This document shows, piece by piece, positions 44,165 to 54,477 of a stretch of 64,000 nt of DNA; positions within the stretch are counted from its first letter, which is position 1; every line of letters begins with the position of its first letter. The position numbers and the translations under genes were made by a program. The notes beneath the pieces were generated by a model. It saw only the letters and a list, made by a program, of their open reading frames with translations. It was not told the DNA's origin and searched no databases. Origin of the DNA: Planctomycetaceae bacterium (GTDB lineage Bacteria; Planctomycetota; Planctomycetia; Pirellulales; Pirellulaceae); assembly GCA_016794985.1 (NCBI GenBank), contig JAEUIQ010000075.1, positions 1-64,000 on the forward strand. The letters run 5' to 3'.

Positions 44165-45394
44165 CTAATAGCCGGATAGTTCGGTCGCCCGGCGGACCCG
44201 ATCAATTCCGATCATGAACGCCGCCGTGCGCAGTGAAACTTTATGTTCTTGGCTCATCTGCCATACGTCCTCGAACGCGGACGAGAGGACGTTGTCCAAG
44301 CTTTGCCGTACCCGATTCAAGTCCCACACGTAGTATTGGCGATTCTGGACCCATTCGAAGTAGCTGACGGTCACGCCGCCCGCATTCGCCAAGATATCCG
44401 GCAGTACCAATACTTTGTTCGCCTCGAATACATCATCTGCTTCCGGAGCGACCGGACCGTTGGCCCCTTCAATAATAATTTGCGCCTTGATCGAATGAAC
44501 ATTGGAGGCATTGATGACATTTCCGAGCGCCGCTGGGACCAACATTTCGACATTCAGCGCCAACAACTCTTCATTCGTGATCAGCTCCGCGTTGCCAAAT
44601 CCCTTCAGCGAATGGTGTTGCAACACATGTTTCAGGGCAGCCGGAATATCCAAGCCATTGGGATTGTAGTACGCCCCCGACAGGTCGCTGATCGCCACAA
44701 TCTTGAAGTCGGACTCGTGCAAGAGTTTGGCCGCGTGGGTTCCCACATTCCCAAAACCCTGAATGGCGACACGCGTGTCTTTCGGAAATCGGCCCAAACG
44801 TTGCAGGACTTTGAATGCCAAAATCCCCAAGCCGCGCCCCGTCGCTTCTTCGCGGCCCTTGGAACCGTAGTGTTCTACTGGTTTACCGGTAATCACCGCC
44901 GGGTTAAATCCATGGTACTTTTCCCATTGATTGCGAATCCAAGACATGACGGTGGCGTTCGTCCCCATATCGGGAGCCGGAATATCCACATCCGGCCCAA
45001 TAATCTCGTGAATCTGATCCACGAATTTTCTGGTAATTCTCTCCAATTCCTTGGCGCTCAATTTCCGCGGGTCAATACAGATACCGCCTTTGGCACCACC
45101 GTATGGCAAATTGACCACGGCGGTTTTCCAGGTCATCAAGGAGGCCAAAGCGCGGACTTCATCCAAGTCCACTTCCCAATGATAACGTAGACCACCTTTC
45201 ATCGGTCCGCGTGCATTATTGTGCTGCACGCGAAATCCAATCAGTGTTTCCAAGCGTCCATCGTCCATTTCTACCGGAACTTCGACTTGCACTTCACGTT
45301 TGCAAGTCACCAAGAGCCGTCGCATCGAATCAGGCAATTCAAGATGATCCGCTGCCTTGTTGAAATACTTCTCAACTGCTTCAAAAGCCTTCAT
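44165..45394 (-). CDS. gdhA: Glutamate dehydrogenase (Glu/Leu/Phe/Val family)
   Basis: 409 aa, the length of the small hexameric class. It catalyses reversible oxidative deamination of glutamate to 2-oxoglutarate and ammonia. The substrate-binding region is GPMKGGLRYHWEVDLDEV, the catalytic Lys is in LPYGGAKGGI, and the following Asp lies in PAPDMGTN. The Rossmann motif is VAIQGFGNVGTHAAKLL, and EGANGPVAPEADDVF completes the domain. Absence of an N-terminal extension and the GFGNVG spacing fit an NAD(H) or dual-specificity enzyme, which the sequence alone does not settle. ATG at 45394. The MutS-like gene follows downstream with the same orientation. Confidence 0.95.
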   Translation of the reverse strand: MKAFEAVEKYFNKAADHLELPDSMRRLLVTCKREVQVEVPVEMDDGRLETLIGFRVQHNNARGPMKGGLRYHWEVDLDEVRALASLMTWKTAVVNLPYGGAKGGICIDPRKLSAKELERITRKFVDQIHEIIGPDVDIPAPDMGTNATVMSWIRNQWEKYHGFNPAVITGKPVEHYGSKGREEATGRGLGILAFKVLQRLGRFPKDTRVAIQGFGNVGTHAAKLLHESDFKIVAISDLSGAYYNPNGLDIPAALKHVLQHHSLKGFGNAELITNEELLALNVEMLVPAALGNVINASNVHSIKAQIIIEGANGPVAPEADDVFEANKVLVLPDILANAGGVTVSYFEWVQNRQYYVWDLNRVRQSLDNVLSSAFEDVWQMSQEHKVSLRTAAFMIGIDRVRRATELSGY

Positions 45395-45495
45395 GCGATG
45401 TCCTTAAGAATTCAATTGTCGTAGGGGATTTTCGACCACACCAAAATATCGCTAGGGAGCGTTCCCGTACATACGGGGTGGTTCCCTGACACCGG

Positions 45496-47736
45496 TCATA
45501 ATTTGAAGTTGAATGTGTGGGCCAGATACCGGGCCAATCGATCTCCCACCGTGCGATAGCCGACGTGAATCCGGGCCACTCCGGTCAGGTCTTTTGCCAA
45601 CAAATCGTCGGGATTGTCCAACGGGGCAACTACCAAATATTTCGGGGAGACCGATTTGAAACGCCCCCCCTCGGTCGCCAGTGCTTCGATCGTACCTCCC
45701 TTCGGCGAGGCCATGTGAGCTGGAATCACACGCAACGAGTCGACCGCGACCTCGCCAATCTTGGTTCGAAATACCTGATTGGGGAACTGAGCCAACCAGA
45801 CTTTGACTTCTTGACCCACCCGAGTGAACTCGACCTCCTCTTGGTCGACCAAAATCATGGCCTGCCACTTGTCTCGGTCTGGAGCAATATGGGCGACTAA
45901 AGTTTGTTCCGCTAAGACTGCCGAGGCGTTTCCAGGCTCGAGCGGATCACCGACCAGAGTCGGCAGGCGTTCGGCGTCAGCACCGGGAGGCTCGATGCGA
46001 GCAGCAGGTATCAACCATCCCGCTTGCGGCGCCTTGACCTGAAGCGATTCGATTCGCCGATCGTAGTCATTCAATTGCTCCTTGTCGTTTTGCAATTGGA
46101 TGCTGGTGCTTTCCCGCACTAAGCTTGCCATCTGATCCAAGGAGACCATTTGTTCCAGTTGTTCCAGGCGGAGTTCACTTTGTCTTAACTTATTGGCGGC
46201 GGCGACTCGTTCGCGAGTCAAATCAAAATTGGTCAAACGCACGATGGGATCCCCGGCTTCGAGTCGCTGGTACTTTTTCGCAAGCACCTCATTCACCAGT
46301 CCCGGGGTCTCGACATAGACGTTGACCATATTGGCCGGTTGCACGTACAGCGGCATATCCACGTAGTGAGGTAGTGGAATCAATAAGATTCCCACGACGA
46401 CCGCCGCCACGACCCCTGTTGTCATCATTACTCGCCACGGTTTCACAGCTTCCACCTTTCCAGGAGTCTGAAAGAAACGCACTAACTGAATACCAGGGTA
46501 AACCACTAACCCAACAATTGAAAACGCGGCCAAGAACTGGCTCAGAATTTTCAGACCGTATGGCTCGAGCATGTGGTACAAGAACCAAAAGACGGTAAAC
46601 GCCAACACCCACCGATAAACACCCGCCGCGATGCTGTACAAGACAAACCAGGCCACATGCTGCTGTGGCAAGAAGGGATCTCGCGGAACTGGTAAACCAA
46701 AACACCACTTGTTGATCACGCCCTGCAGCAATTTGCTGGCTTTTTGCCGGAGGTTGGGGATTTCCAACCAATCTGCCAGGATGTAGTAGCCATCGAATCT
46801 CAATAGCGGATTCAGGTTGAAGAGAATGGTACTTACTCCGCATACGAAAATTAGGTTCAGGGCCATCGAGTTGATAAAACCGGGTTGCGAAAAACTCCAT
46901 GCCAACATCGCAACCGATGCCAATGCCAATTCAACGTACATCCCCGCCGCCGAGATGAAGATGCGCTTCCATTTCGAAGGGATCATCCATGCGTCCGACA
47001 CGTTGCAGTACAAGCACGGCGCCAGAACCAAAAGCATCACTCCCATCTCGTGACATTGTCCGCCGAACCGGCGACAAGCCAATCCATGTCCTAGCTCGTG
47101 AACCACCTTCGTGAGTGCCAAGATCAATGCCAACCAAAACCAATTTTGTACCGCAAAGAATTGCTCGAAACTTGGCAAGCGTTGTTGTAGTTGTTCGAAT
47201 TGAACGAGACCTATAACTCCAGAGATGCAACTCAGCAGCAAGACACCGACCACGGCGGCTGGCGAGAAGAACCAATCCGTCCATGGTCCCAAGCGATCCA
47301 AGACTCGCCCAGGATCGAATCCGGGAAAGCGATACGACAGTAGATTGGCCAGTTGGGCCCAACGTTCCTGCCGCTCTTGCTTTTGACGTCGCTGCCATAA
47401 CTGTCGGCCCTGTTCCGGACTGTCGGCGATGACCAGTCCACTACGAAACAACAGGCCTAAAAACTGTTGAATCTCACCCAAAGAGATTTTTTGTGGAGCA
47501 AATCGACGTTGAAATTCTTGTTGCAGCCAATCAACGGATACCGGTTCTTGTAACGATTGCAACAGCCAGTATTCTTCCTCTTGGAATCGGAAGTAATGCA
47601 AGGTCAACGGATCTTTGACCAACCAGTAGTCGCCACCTTGATAACGCTGCCGCGAACAGAGCAAATCTCGCCGTGCACGAACTCGCAAGGGTCGTTGCAC
47701 CGTCGAGGCATCGGCAGAAGCAGTCGCTTGCGGCAT
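45496..47736 (-). CDS. PqqD-like / M50 site-2-protease-like / HlyD-like fusion protein
   Basis: 746 aa with three recognisable parts. Residues 20-105 are a PqqD-like winged-helix domain (GGDYWLVKDPLTLHYFRFQEEEYWLL...LGLLFRSGLVI). Residues 155-430 are a polytopic M50-type domain with zinc motif HELGH (213-217) and the second metal motif LNPLLRFDGYY. The C-terminal 300 residues are a HlyD/membrane-fusion adaptor (VETPGLVNEVLAKKYQRLEAGDPIVRL, coiled coil LRQSELRLEQLEQM, barrel EFTRVGQEVKVWLAQFP). Such fusions are known in planctomycetes near exporters and RiPP-like loci. No ABC ATPase or peptide precursor gene is visible here. The ATG at 47736 lies just after the DUF481 stop, so the two are coupled. 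Confidence 0.85.
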   Translation of the reverse strand: MPQATASADASTVQRPLRVRARRDLLCSRQRYQGGDYWLVKDPLTLHYFRFQEEEYWLLQSLQEPVSVDWLQQEFQRRFAPQKISLGEIQQFLGLLFRSGLVIADSPEQGRQLWQRRQKQERQERWAQLANLLSYRFPGFDPGRVLDRLGPWTDWFFSPAAVVGVLLLSCISGVIGLVQFEQLQQRLPSFEQFFAVQNWFWLALILALTKVVHELGHGLACRRFGGQCHEMGVMLLVLAPCLYCNVSDAWMIPSKWKRIFISAAGMYVELALASVAMLAWSFSQPGFINSMALNLIFVCGVSTILFNLNPLLRFDGYYILADWLEIPNLRQKASKLLQGVINKWCFGLPVPRDPFLPQQHVAWFVLYSIAAGVYRWVLAFTVFWFLYHMLEPYGLKILSQFLAAFSIVGLVVYPGIQLVRFFQTPGKVEAVKPWRVMMTTGVVAAVVVGILLIPLPHYVDMPLYVQPANMVNVYVETPGLVNEVLAKKYQRLEAGDPIVRLTNFDLTRERVAAANKLRQSELRLEQLEQMVSLDQMASLVRESTSIQLQNDKEQLNDYDRRIESLQVKAPQAGWLIPAARIEPPGADAERLPTLVGDPLEPGNASAVLAEQTLVAHIAPDRDKWQAMILVDQEEVEFTRVGQEVKVWLAQFPNQVFRTKIGEVAVDSLRVIPAHMASPKGGTIEALATEGGRFKSVSPKYLVVAPLDNPDDLLAKDLTGVARIHVGYRTVGDRLARYLAHTFNFKL

Positions 47737-47737
47737 G

Positions 47738-48547
47738 CTACTTCGTGTTCCATATCAACAATACAGAGTAGTTCAAGTCGTTCGCTTCTTGGCCTTGCGG
47801 TGTGCTGTCGTGCCGATTAATGACTCCAACCTTCAGACTCGTACGAGTTTCTTCATCGATCAACAATTGCCATCCCGCATCCGTTATCATGCGGAAATCA
47901 CCAAAGTCGGTCCAATTGGGATAGAAGTCATTAGTCAAATACAGGCTTTGACGATCCGTAAGTTTGTGCTTGAAATCAAGACCCAAGACCAATTCAGGTT
48001 TCCATTCATCATTGGGTCCACCGAATTCTCGCGACGTACCCAAACCGGTACGGGTCTTTAAGGTTGTTGTCTCGTTGTCAATAAACCGATAGCCAAGACC
48101 TGTCGCCATCGTTAAACGAAAGTCGAACGCTTGAAACCGGTCATACTCCAGCATGCCTTCAGTAAAGATCGACCAGCGCGAATCACCCAATAGATATTCG
48201 TTTCGGCCGCGAAGCAAGGCAAAATCGCGAATCAAAATGTTCTCGTTGGAGGCGTGGGCATAGTTCAGATCCACAGTCATGATCCGACTTTCCAAAGTTC
48301 GAGTCAACTTAAGAGCCGTCGATAAGTTGAAGTTGGTCGCATTCCCATTGGCTCCGTTTAAACCCAATTCATAGCTAGCAGCCCACCCAGAGGTCCAGCC
48401 GCTCGACCACATTTCCACTTCACTGTCGTAAATCTCGGTCACCAGGGGGATGTTTGGGAAGATGGATTCCGTTCTCGCCATCAACGCGGTTGGCAAACAG
48501 AACACCGCCAGGCAAATTGCCGGAATCCACATCGAGCAGCATTGCAT
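47738..48547 (-). CDS. DUF481-family outer-membrane beta-barrel protein
   Basis: About 269 aa from the ATG at 48547, chosen for AAAGGA eight bases upstream and because it opens a signal peptide (MWIPAICLAVFCLPTALMA). The mature part is a chain of alternating polar and aromatic beta strands (WTSGWAASYELGLNGANGNATNFNLS, MTVDLNYAHASNEN, FRLTMATGLGYRFIDNE) with an aromatic-rich last strand ending in LLIWNTK, typical of DUF481/YdiY barrels. It is transcribed ahead of the M50/HlyD fusion, and may supply the outer-membrane part of an export or sensing path formed with it. Confidence 0.85.
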   Translation of the reverse strand: MQCCSMWIPAICLAVFCLPTALMARTESIFPNIPLVTEIYDSEVEMWSSGWTSGWAASYELGLNGANGNATNFNLSTALKLTRTLESRIMTVDLNYAHASNENILIRDFALLRGRNEYLLGDSRWSIFTEGMLEYDRFQAFDFRLTMATGLGYRFIDNETTTLKTRTGLGTSREFGGPNDEWKPELVLGLDFKHKLTDRQSLYLTNDFYPNWTDFGDFRMITDAGWQLLIDEETRTSLKVGVINRHDSTPQGQEANDLNYSVLLIWNTK

Positions 48548-48787
48548 CGTGTTGTCCTTTATATTCCATTCCAAGGCCAAGTCCGTCGCGCGAGACCCTA
48601 GCAAGCTGCCCCGGTAATTACAAGAGCGAAATTGATGTGGACGCCATTCCTCGGTCCTCTATAATCGAGACGTCTGGGCGGCATTCCCGCCGCCGCTGAA
48701 ATCGAGGCGACACGGAGCGTTGCCGTCGAAATTTGTCATTGCCATGGTGAGTCAACAAGTGGCGATGACCATGATGGTTGGTTCAAC

Positions 48788-49855
48788 TTGGACCAACGCA
48801 AGTTGCTCGATTACCGCAAGTTGGTCGATTACAAGGAAGTGCCCGTTTTGAATAAGCCGACTCCCGACGTCTCGATCGTCGTTCCGATTCATAACGAATT
48901 GGAGAATCTGCCTCGTCTGTACGCGGAAGTCTGCGCCGCGCTGGATCACCAAAGTTACTCGTTCGAGTTGATTCTCGTGGACGACGGATCGACCGATGGT
49001 TCCATCGGCGTCATCAAGCAATTGGCCGCCAAAGATCCACGTGTCAAATCGGTTATCTTGCGTCGCAATTTTGGGCAAACCGCTGCCATGCAGGCTGGCA
49101 TCGATCATGCGCTCGGGCAAGTACTGGTGACGTTAGATGGCGACCTGCAAAACGATCCGGCCGATATTCCAATGTTGTTGGATAAGATCAACGAAGGATG
49201 CGATTTGGTCCATGGATGGCGAAAACAACGACACGATTTTTTTCTAAGTCGTCGCTTGCCATCCAAGATAGCGAATTGGCTAATCTCTCGCACGACGAAG
49301 TTCCCAATTCACGACCTCGGTTGTACTCTTAAGGCGATCCGACGCGAGATCGCCTGCGAATTGAATCTGTATGGCGAGATGCACCGCTTTATTCCGATCC
49401 TGGCCCATCTTCGGGGTGCGCGATGCTGCGAAGTCGTCACGCATCATCGTCCACGAATCCATGGAAAAACCAAATACGGTCTTGATCGCACTCTGCGCGT
49501 GGTTTTAGATCTCATGACCGTCTGGTACATGCAACGGTTTTTGGTCTCTCCCATGAAGTTGTTCGGTGGGATCGGCATCATCACGTTCATCGCCAGTTTG
49601 TTGTGTTGTTTGACCTGTGTGGTGATGAAAATCGTTGGTGGCTTCGATATTACCGGGAATCCGATGTTCATGCTTTCGGCCATAAGCGGTTTGGCCAGCA
49701 TTCAGTTCTTTAGTCTCGGGCTGATGGGCGAAGTGGGGACAAGAACCTATTTTCACTCGGCCGATCGTACGAGCTATGCCGTGCGCGAAACCTTGGGCTG
49801 GGAGGCAGAAGCGGCCCCCATCATCGAATTCCGGTCTGCGACGAAAGCCGCGTGA
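48788..49855 (+). CDS. Family 2 glycosyltransferase, dolichol-phosphate-mannose-synthase-like
   Basis: 355 aa, GT2 fold: VSIVVPIHNELENL, the nucleotide-binding LVDDGSTDGS, the metal motif TLDGDLQNDP and the acceptor RRNFGQTAAMQAG. Two C-terminal membrane helices (IITFIASLLCCLTCVVM and MLSAISGLASIQFFSLGLMG) are as in undecaprenyl-phosphate sugar transferases (ArnC/GtrB type). It probably charges a polyprenyl phosphate with a sugar for envelope modification. The start is a TTG at 48788; the only upstream ATGs are out of frame and no Shine-Dalgarno is evident, so the exact start is uncertain. It is divergent from the DUF481 gene. Confidence 0.9.
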   Translation: MDQRKLLDYRKLVDYKEVPVLNKPTPDVSIVVPIHNELENLPRLYAEVCAALDHQSYSFELILVDDGSTDGSIGVIKQLAAKDPRVKSVILRRNFGQTAAMQAGIDHALGQVLVTLDGDLQNDPADIPMLLDKINEGCDLVHGWRKQRHDFFLSRRLPSKIANWLISRTTKFPIHDLGCTLKAIRREIACELNLYGEMHRFIPILAHLRGARCCEVVTHHRPRIHGKTKYGLDRTLRVVLDLMTVWYMQRFLVSPMKLFGGIGIITFIASLLCCLTCVVMKIVGGFDITGNPMFMLSAISGLASIQFFSLGLMGEVGTRTYFHSADRTSYAVRETLGWEAEAAPIIEFRSATKAA

Positions 49856-49860
49856 TCGTT

Positions 49861-49905
49861 GTTTAGGTTATTCTAAACCTACGCTCCGATCTGAACTTGG
49901 ATCGG
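49861..49905. terminator. Weak paired hairpins between convergent genes
   Basis: Two small perfect stems, gtttag/ctaaac (49861-49878) and ccgatc/gatcgg (49886-49905), fill the 58-base gap between the glycosyltransferase and the heme dehydrogenase genes. There is no T-run, so termination strength is doubtful. Confidence 0.35.
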
Positions 49906-49913
49906 TCAACAAG

Positions 49914-52900
49914 CTATTCTTCCTGAACCGGAGTCAAGATCAAACGGACCGGTGTGCCCAATGGCGGGATCTGGTCTGTATTGGCTTCGAACATTTGGTT
50001 GGCGGCTGCTTCCGGACTTGGCGTGGGCAGATCCATGGTCGCTGTGCCAAAATTAGAGACGCAGATCAATTCGCCTCCTTCGGCCAAGTATTGCTCTCGC
50101 CCAGTTTCCGGATCTTTGTACATCAAGCTGCCGCCGAAGACCCAGTCCATGTCCAGTTCCTTTTTATCGCGAATGCTGCGCACCATTCGCCGAGCGGGCA
50201 TCGACTTGAGCTGGCCATCTTCGCCTTTCCACTGGACATCGATGCGAATCTTTGCCCCCGTGGCGGCCTGGAATTCACCATCAAATCTCGCAGGATGGCC
50301 GGGTTTGGCTCCGACCGCCAACAATCCTGCATGAACGAGTTGCGAACTGCTAAACACAGCAACCACCGACTCGTGTTCCTTACCCGAATCCAACGGGCAG
50401 GCAAACATTTCCAATAAGGCGTGGTTCTGAACAATCTGACCGTCCACCACGACGCGTTTGGTCTTCAAATCGACGAACACGGGGTAGTCCGGAGATAACT
50501 TGACCCAGCCATCCTCAACCGGGAACACTGGCGGTTGCTTCCGCCGGTCGACATACTCCGGTTCCGCGGCGTTGGGATCAAATTTGTTCATCTCGGGCAA
50601 ATCCGCTTTGACGGGAAACAAGTAAGCGTGCGACCAGTACCCGAACGCGTATTGTTGCCGATGACTGTGATTTTCCAGCCGAATCTGAACCTCTTGATTC
50701 GCGTAAGCGCTCAAGTCCAATTCTAACTCCAACCATCCATGTTGCGTGGCCGCCTCGTCAACCACTTGACTATAGAGTTCGTCCTCGTTGATTCGAACCA
50801 CCAACTTCCAGGCCCCGGATTCATGGTGATGGACAGCAAGTTTCAACAACATCGCTTCCGCCGGAAGTTGAACCTTCCGGTGCAAGATCGTGGGCTGTTG
50901 TGCGGAGACCGGAAAGGTTCGAATCACGGCGTTGCGACCTTGGTGCTTGGCCAACAAACCCAACCCACCATCGAACCATTGGTCCGTAGTGAATCCAGCA
51001 AATGCTTCCGCCAAGACTGGACCAAACCGATCGACGGACCACTGAGTTTGCTCTTGGACTTGTCCTTCCGGAATGAATCCACTGTTGCGATTGTTTCCAT
51101 CGTTCAGCACCAGGATCGACATCAAATCGGCAATTTCTTGGTCCGTCATTTGCCGGGTTTGGCCCTCCGGCATCAGTGAATTGGGGCTGATCTTCTCTTG
51201 CTCGATTTCTGTTCGCGGTATGGTGACGGTCTTGCCGCCTTGCAGGTTAAGCACAATTCGTTCGCTGGTATCTTCCATCACCAATCCAGAAAACACCCGA
51301 CCGTCGGTGGTTTGGATCATTCTTGCTTGATAGTCGGTGCCGATGACAAGGTTCGGATCAACCATGTTTGAAAGCAACTGCGACAACGAGGCACGACCGT
51401 TCGAGTCGATTGCTGGTCCAACCTTTTCCCCGCGCCCGGCAAATTGGTGACATTGACCGCAGACCCGATCGTACACCACCCACCCTCGATTAAAGTCACC
51501 TGGAACCTCACGAACGATTCGTCGCACGCGAGTGATCTCGTCGATCATCAATCCTCGCTGGCCGGTTTGCATGGTTCCCCACTTCTCCGAAATCAACGAA
51601 GCTAACTCAGCATCGTCCATCAACAACAACCTTTGAATCTGCGTCTCATTCACCATGTCGCGAGTGAGGCCCAACGGCCCAGTACCCATGACCTTAAACA
51701 AAGCTTTGGCAGATTCGGCTCGACTAGTAAGTGCCTCAATGATCCGTGCTCGCGTGGCAGGCTCGACCCTGATCGCGGCCTTGAGTAACATTTCCGCGAC
51801 CGCCGAATCAGGCAACCGAATCAATTGATCAATCACATGATTCGCCAATTCAGGTTCTTTTCCACTTAGTAGCGTTTCATTCGCCAACTCCAAACAAGCT
51901 TGAAGAGCGTCGGACTTTTCAGGGTCACGCGCAACAAAGGCCAACGTCGAATACGTCGCCCGTCGTTGATTGATCGCGACTTTGGAGTCGCGATAGGTAC
52001 TCGCCAATTTTTGGACGTCAACTCCTGCACCAGCGCTTACCAATAGGCGATCAAATTCGGGACTACCCTGCAGAGCGTTCAAGTCGACCGTTTCAGCTTG
52101 AAATGCGGCCTGCACTTGCTCGGGTGACAGCCCACCATCCAATACGCGGCGCTCGATTGCTTGAAGGATTCGCTGGCGTCCCTGAACACCCGCCTCCGAA
52201 TCGCCCAACCTAGCGGCCAATTCCAAACTGCGAGCCAATGGTTGACTGGGGATCAAGACTTCAGCCAAACGCGGCGCCAAGTCCGCGATCATGGGTTGCG
52301 AGGCAAACTCGGCATTCGAAATCAACTTGATCCCATCCTCAGGATGCTGCTGAACGATGGCCAACAAATTTTGCCAGAGGATTCGCGGCAGAAGGCCGTC
52401 ATCCGTTTTCGTTTGTTTCGCAACTTGCAGCATCGTATCGATACCGTCTCGGCCTAAGACTTTGCGCGCGGCAATGATCGTGTTCACTTGAGCCGTGGGG
52501 GCCAAGGGTGTCGCAGCCAGGTTCGAAAGATCTTTCGCCAATAAAGATCTCCATGGCCGAGCAAAGTCCTGGTCACGGCGCAAGCTGGCATAATTTCCCG
52601 CACCTCGAATCGCAAACGACTGGACAACAGGATCCGAATGTCGACACAGCTCGGCCCAGTTTTCTACTGCCATGCCGCGCCCTCCTACCAGCGACCACAT
52701 CGCATGACGTCGCGCGTCGGACGTGCTGGATGTTGCTCTGATCGTTTCCAGCAATCGCGTTCGCGCGAGGTCCGATAGCTTCCCTGCCAACAGCCGCTCC
52801 GAGAGGATTCTTTGGGCGATATCGCGAACATAAACATTGGTGTCACCCAGTTTTTCAACCAATTGCAAATCGGGAAGTTTGGCAAAGTCGATGTTGGCAG

Positions 52901-54122
52901 CGCGAGGTGATTCTTGATAGCGAAGGCGATAGAGCCGCCCCTTCAAACGATCAATGCCGGCCGGGTCGCGATTGGCATCTTGATAACAATGGTAGCGATC
53001 GTACCAATCTAGGACGTACAAACAGCCATCTGGTCCCGTCTTCTGCGCGACGGGCATGAACCAGACGTCATTGGCCCTCAAAATGTCCTCATTGCCGTTG
53101 GCCCGATAAGTACTGCCGTGCCTTTGAATTTCATCCACATTGATCGAGCCACCGTGAATGTTGCCCATGTACATTTTTTTGCGATAATTCTCTGGGTACG
53201 CCGCAGAGTCGAAGAAGTGAATCCCGCAGTAAGCCGCTTTGAAGTGCTTGTGATCTACAATCGAATCAATAACCCAAGTATTGGGCGGGTAGGCGCCGGC
53301 TTGACGCAAGTAATACCCGCTCTCGGTAATGTGCCACAAATGATCAATCACGCAGGCACTTACAAAGGCTTCGCCCTGATCATCAAAGGCGATGCCCCAG
53401 GGGTTGCTCGTGCCTTCCGCGAATACTTCAAACTGCCGAGTCTTCGGCTCGATCCGAAACATCGCGCATGTGAACTTGTAAGTTTGTTCGTCTTGGACAA
53501 TCGTGGAATAATTAAACACCCCATTTAGTCCATAGAGATAACCATCCGGTCCCCAAGTCAACGAATTCGGCAGTTCGTGAGTGTCGTCGCGGCCAAATCC
53601 GGTGACCACGACTTCCGTCTTGTCGGCTCGGTCGTCACCGTTCGTATCCTGCATGAACAAAATGTCCGGTGAATTTGCAACCCAGACACCGCCGTGTCCG
53701 ACCGCAATCCCCGAAGGGATATTGAGACCGTCGGCAAAGATCTTCACCGAGTCGAACGTGCCATCCCCGTTCGTGTCTTCCAAAATCTTGATGCGATCGC
53801 GACCCGGCCCGGCTTCACGACGCGGGTACTCGAAACTTTCAGTGACCCACAATCGCCCGCGTTCATCGAAGGTCATCGCGATCGGATTCAAGAGATCTGG
53901 TTCGCCAGCTACCAACTCGGCAGTAAAGCCGGGTGGCAATTTCATGGCGGCAATTGCTTGTGCCGGAGTATACGACTCATTAGGTACACCGTCTTGGTTG
54001 TGCGGAATGACTTTCGCGGGCTGGTTGTCATCTTGGTCCTGATAGGAAAGGACGTCCGATTCCATCGACAACAGCCCAATCAGCGTGACGAGCTTCCATA
54101 CACTGACAAGTCTGGCAACCAT
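49914..54122 (-). CDS. PVC-type membrane-bound dehydrogenase with HEAT repeats and heme-binding domain
   Basis: 1402 aa from the ATG at 54122. A signal peptide (LVSVWKLVTLIGLLSM) precedes a beta-propeller dehydrogenase domain (AIAAMKLPPGFTAELVAGEPDLLNP, DERGRLWVTESFEYP, DTNGDGTFDSVKIFADGLN). A long alpha-helical HEAT-like region follows, then a cytochrome-type domain with DRVCGQCHQFAGRGEKVGPAI. The last 350 residues are beta-rich, including a SLMYKDPETGR segment. The propeller carries calcium-type DxNxDG loops (DTNGDG and DTNGDD). Family members are periplasmic, suspected of oxidising sugars or other organic substrates with c-type heme as electron acceptor; the substrate is unknown. Confidence 0.93.
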   Translation of the reverse strand: MVARLVSVWKLVTLIGLLSMESDVLSYQDQDDNQPAKVIPHNQDGVPNESYTPAQAIAAMKLPPGFTAELVAGEPDLLNPIAMTFDERGRLWVTESFEYPRREAGPGRDRIKILEDTNGDGTFDSVKIFADGLNIPSGIAVGHGGVWVANSPDILFMQDTNGDDRADKTEVVVTGFGRDDTHELPNSLTWGPDGYLYGLNGVFNYSTIVQDEQTYKFTCAMFRIEPKTRQFEVFAEGTSNPWGIAFDDQGEAFVSACVIDHLWHITESGYYLRQAGAYPPNTWVIDSIVDHKHFKAAYCGIHFFDSAAYPENYRKKMYMGNIHGGSINVDEIQRHGSTYRANGNEDILRANDVWFMPVAQKTGPDGCLYVLDWYDRYHCYQDANRDPAGIDRLKGRLYRLRYQESPRAANIDFAKLPDLQLVEKLGDTNVYVRDIAQRILSERLLAGKLSDLARTRLLETIRATSSTSDARRHAMWSLVGGRGMAVENWAELCRHSDPVVQSFAIRGAGNYASLRRDQDFARPWRSLLAKDLSNLAATPLAPTAQVNTIIAARKVLGRDGIDTMLQVAKQTKTDDGLLPRILWQNLLAIVQQHPEDGIKLISNAEFASQPMIADLAPRLAEVLIPSQPLARSLELAARLGDSEAGVQGRQRILQAIERRVLDGGLSPEQVQAAFQAETVDLNALQGSPEFDRLLVSAGAGVDVQKLASTYRDSKVAINQRRATYSTLAFVARDPEKSDALQACLELANETLLSGKEPELANHVIDQLIRLPDSAVAEMLLKAAIRVEPATRARIIEALTSRAESAKALFKVMGTGPLGLTRDMVNETQIQRLLLMDDAELASLISEKWGTMQTGQRGLMIDEITRVRRIVREVPGDFNRGWVVYDRVCGQCHQFAGRGEKVGPAIDSNGRASLSQLLSNMVDPNLVIGTDYQARMIQTTDGRVFSGLVMEDTSERIVLNLQGGKTVTIPRTEIEQEKISPNSLMPEGQTRQMTDQEIADLMSILVLNDGNNRNSGFIPEGQVQEQTQWSVDRFGPVLAEAFAGFTTDQWFDGGLGLLAKHQGRNAVIRTFPVSAQQPTILHRKVQLPAEAMLLKLAVHHHESGAWKLVVRINEDELYSQVVDEAATQHGWLELELDLSAYANQEVQIRLENHSHRQQYAFGYWSHAYLFPVKADLPEMNKFDPNAAEPEYVDRRKQPPVFPVEDGWVKLSPDYPVFVDLKTKRVVVDGQIVQNHALLEMFACPLDSGKEHESVVAVFSSSQLVHAGLLAVGAKPGHPARFDGEFQAATGAKIRIDVQWKGEDGQLKSMPARRMVRSIRDKKELDMDWVFGGSLMYKDPETGREQYLAEGGELICVSNFGTATMDLPTPSPEAAANQMFEANTDQIPPLGTPVRLILTPVQEE

Positions 54123-54477
54123 GTTCCAATCTACTCCTCGTTCCGTATGTGCCCCCCTCGGGAATAATATACCATTCCCAGCCATCGTCGTCGCACCCCC
54201 TGGGGCAACGGTTTTGTCCTGAAAAAGTGTCGAGTCTCGTTCAAAGCGTCAGCAATTCGCTCGACATGAAGCTGAAGAAGCAGACAACGGCGATCATCAC
54301 GAGCTGCATTGTGACAATCGTTCATAAGGGCAATTGGTAGAAGAAGGTAGAAACGAAGAAGGTGGTGTCAATAACGCTCCGAGCGACTGCGGCGATGGTC
54401 TGGTTCTTTTAGTCATGGCCTTGGATATTCAAAACCGGGGCGTGCAACGCTAAGAAGTATTTTCTCGGCCAGCACAG

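Noticed and set aside
44243-45190. Plus-strand open frame (315 codons) opposite gdhA
   Set aside because: It is a shadow of the glutamate dehydrogenase gene, with no domain, signal peptide or start signal.
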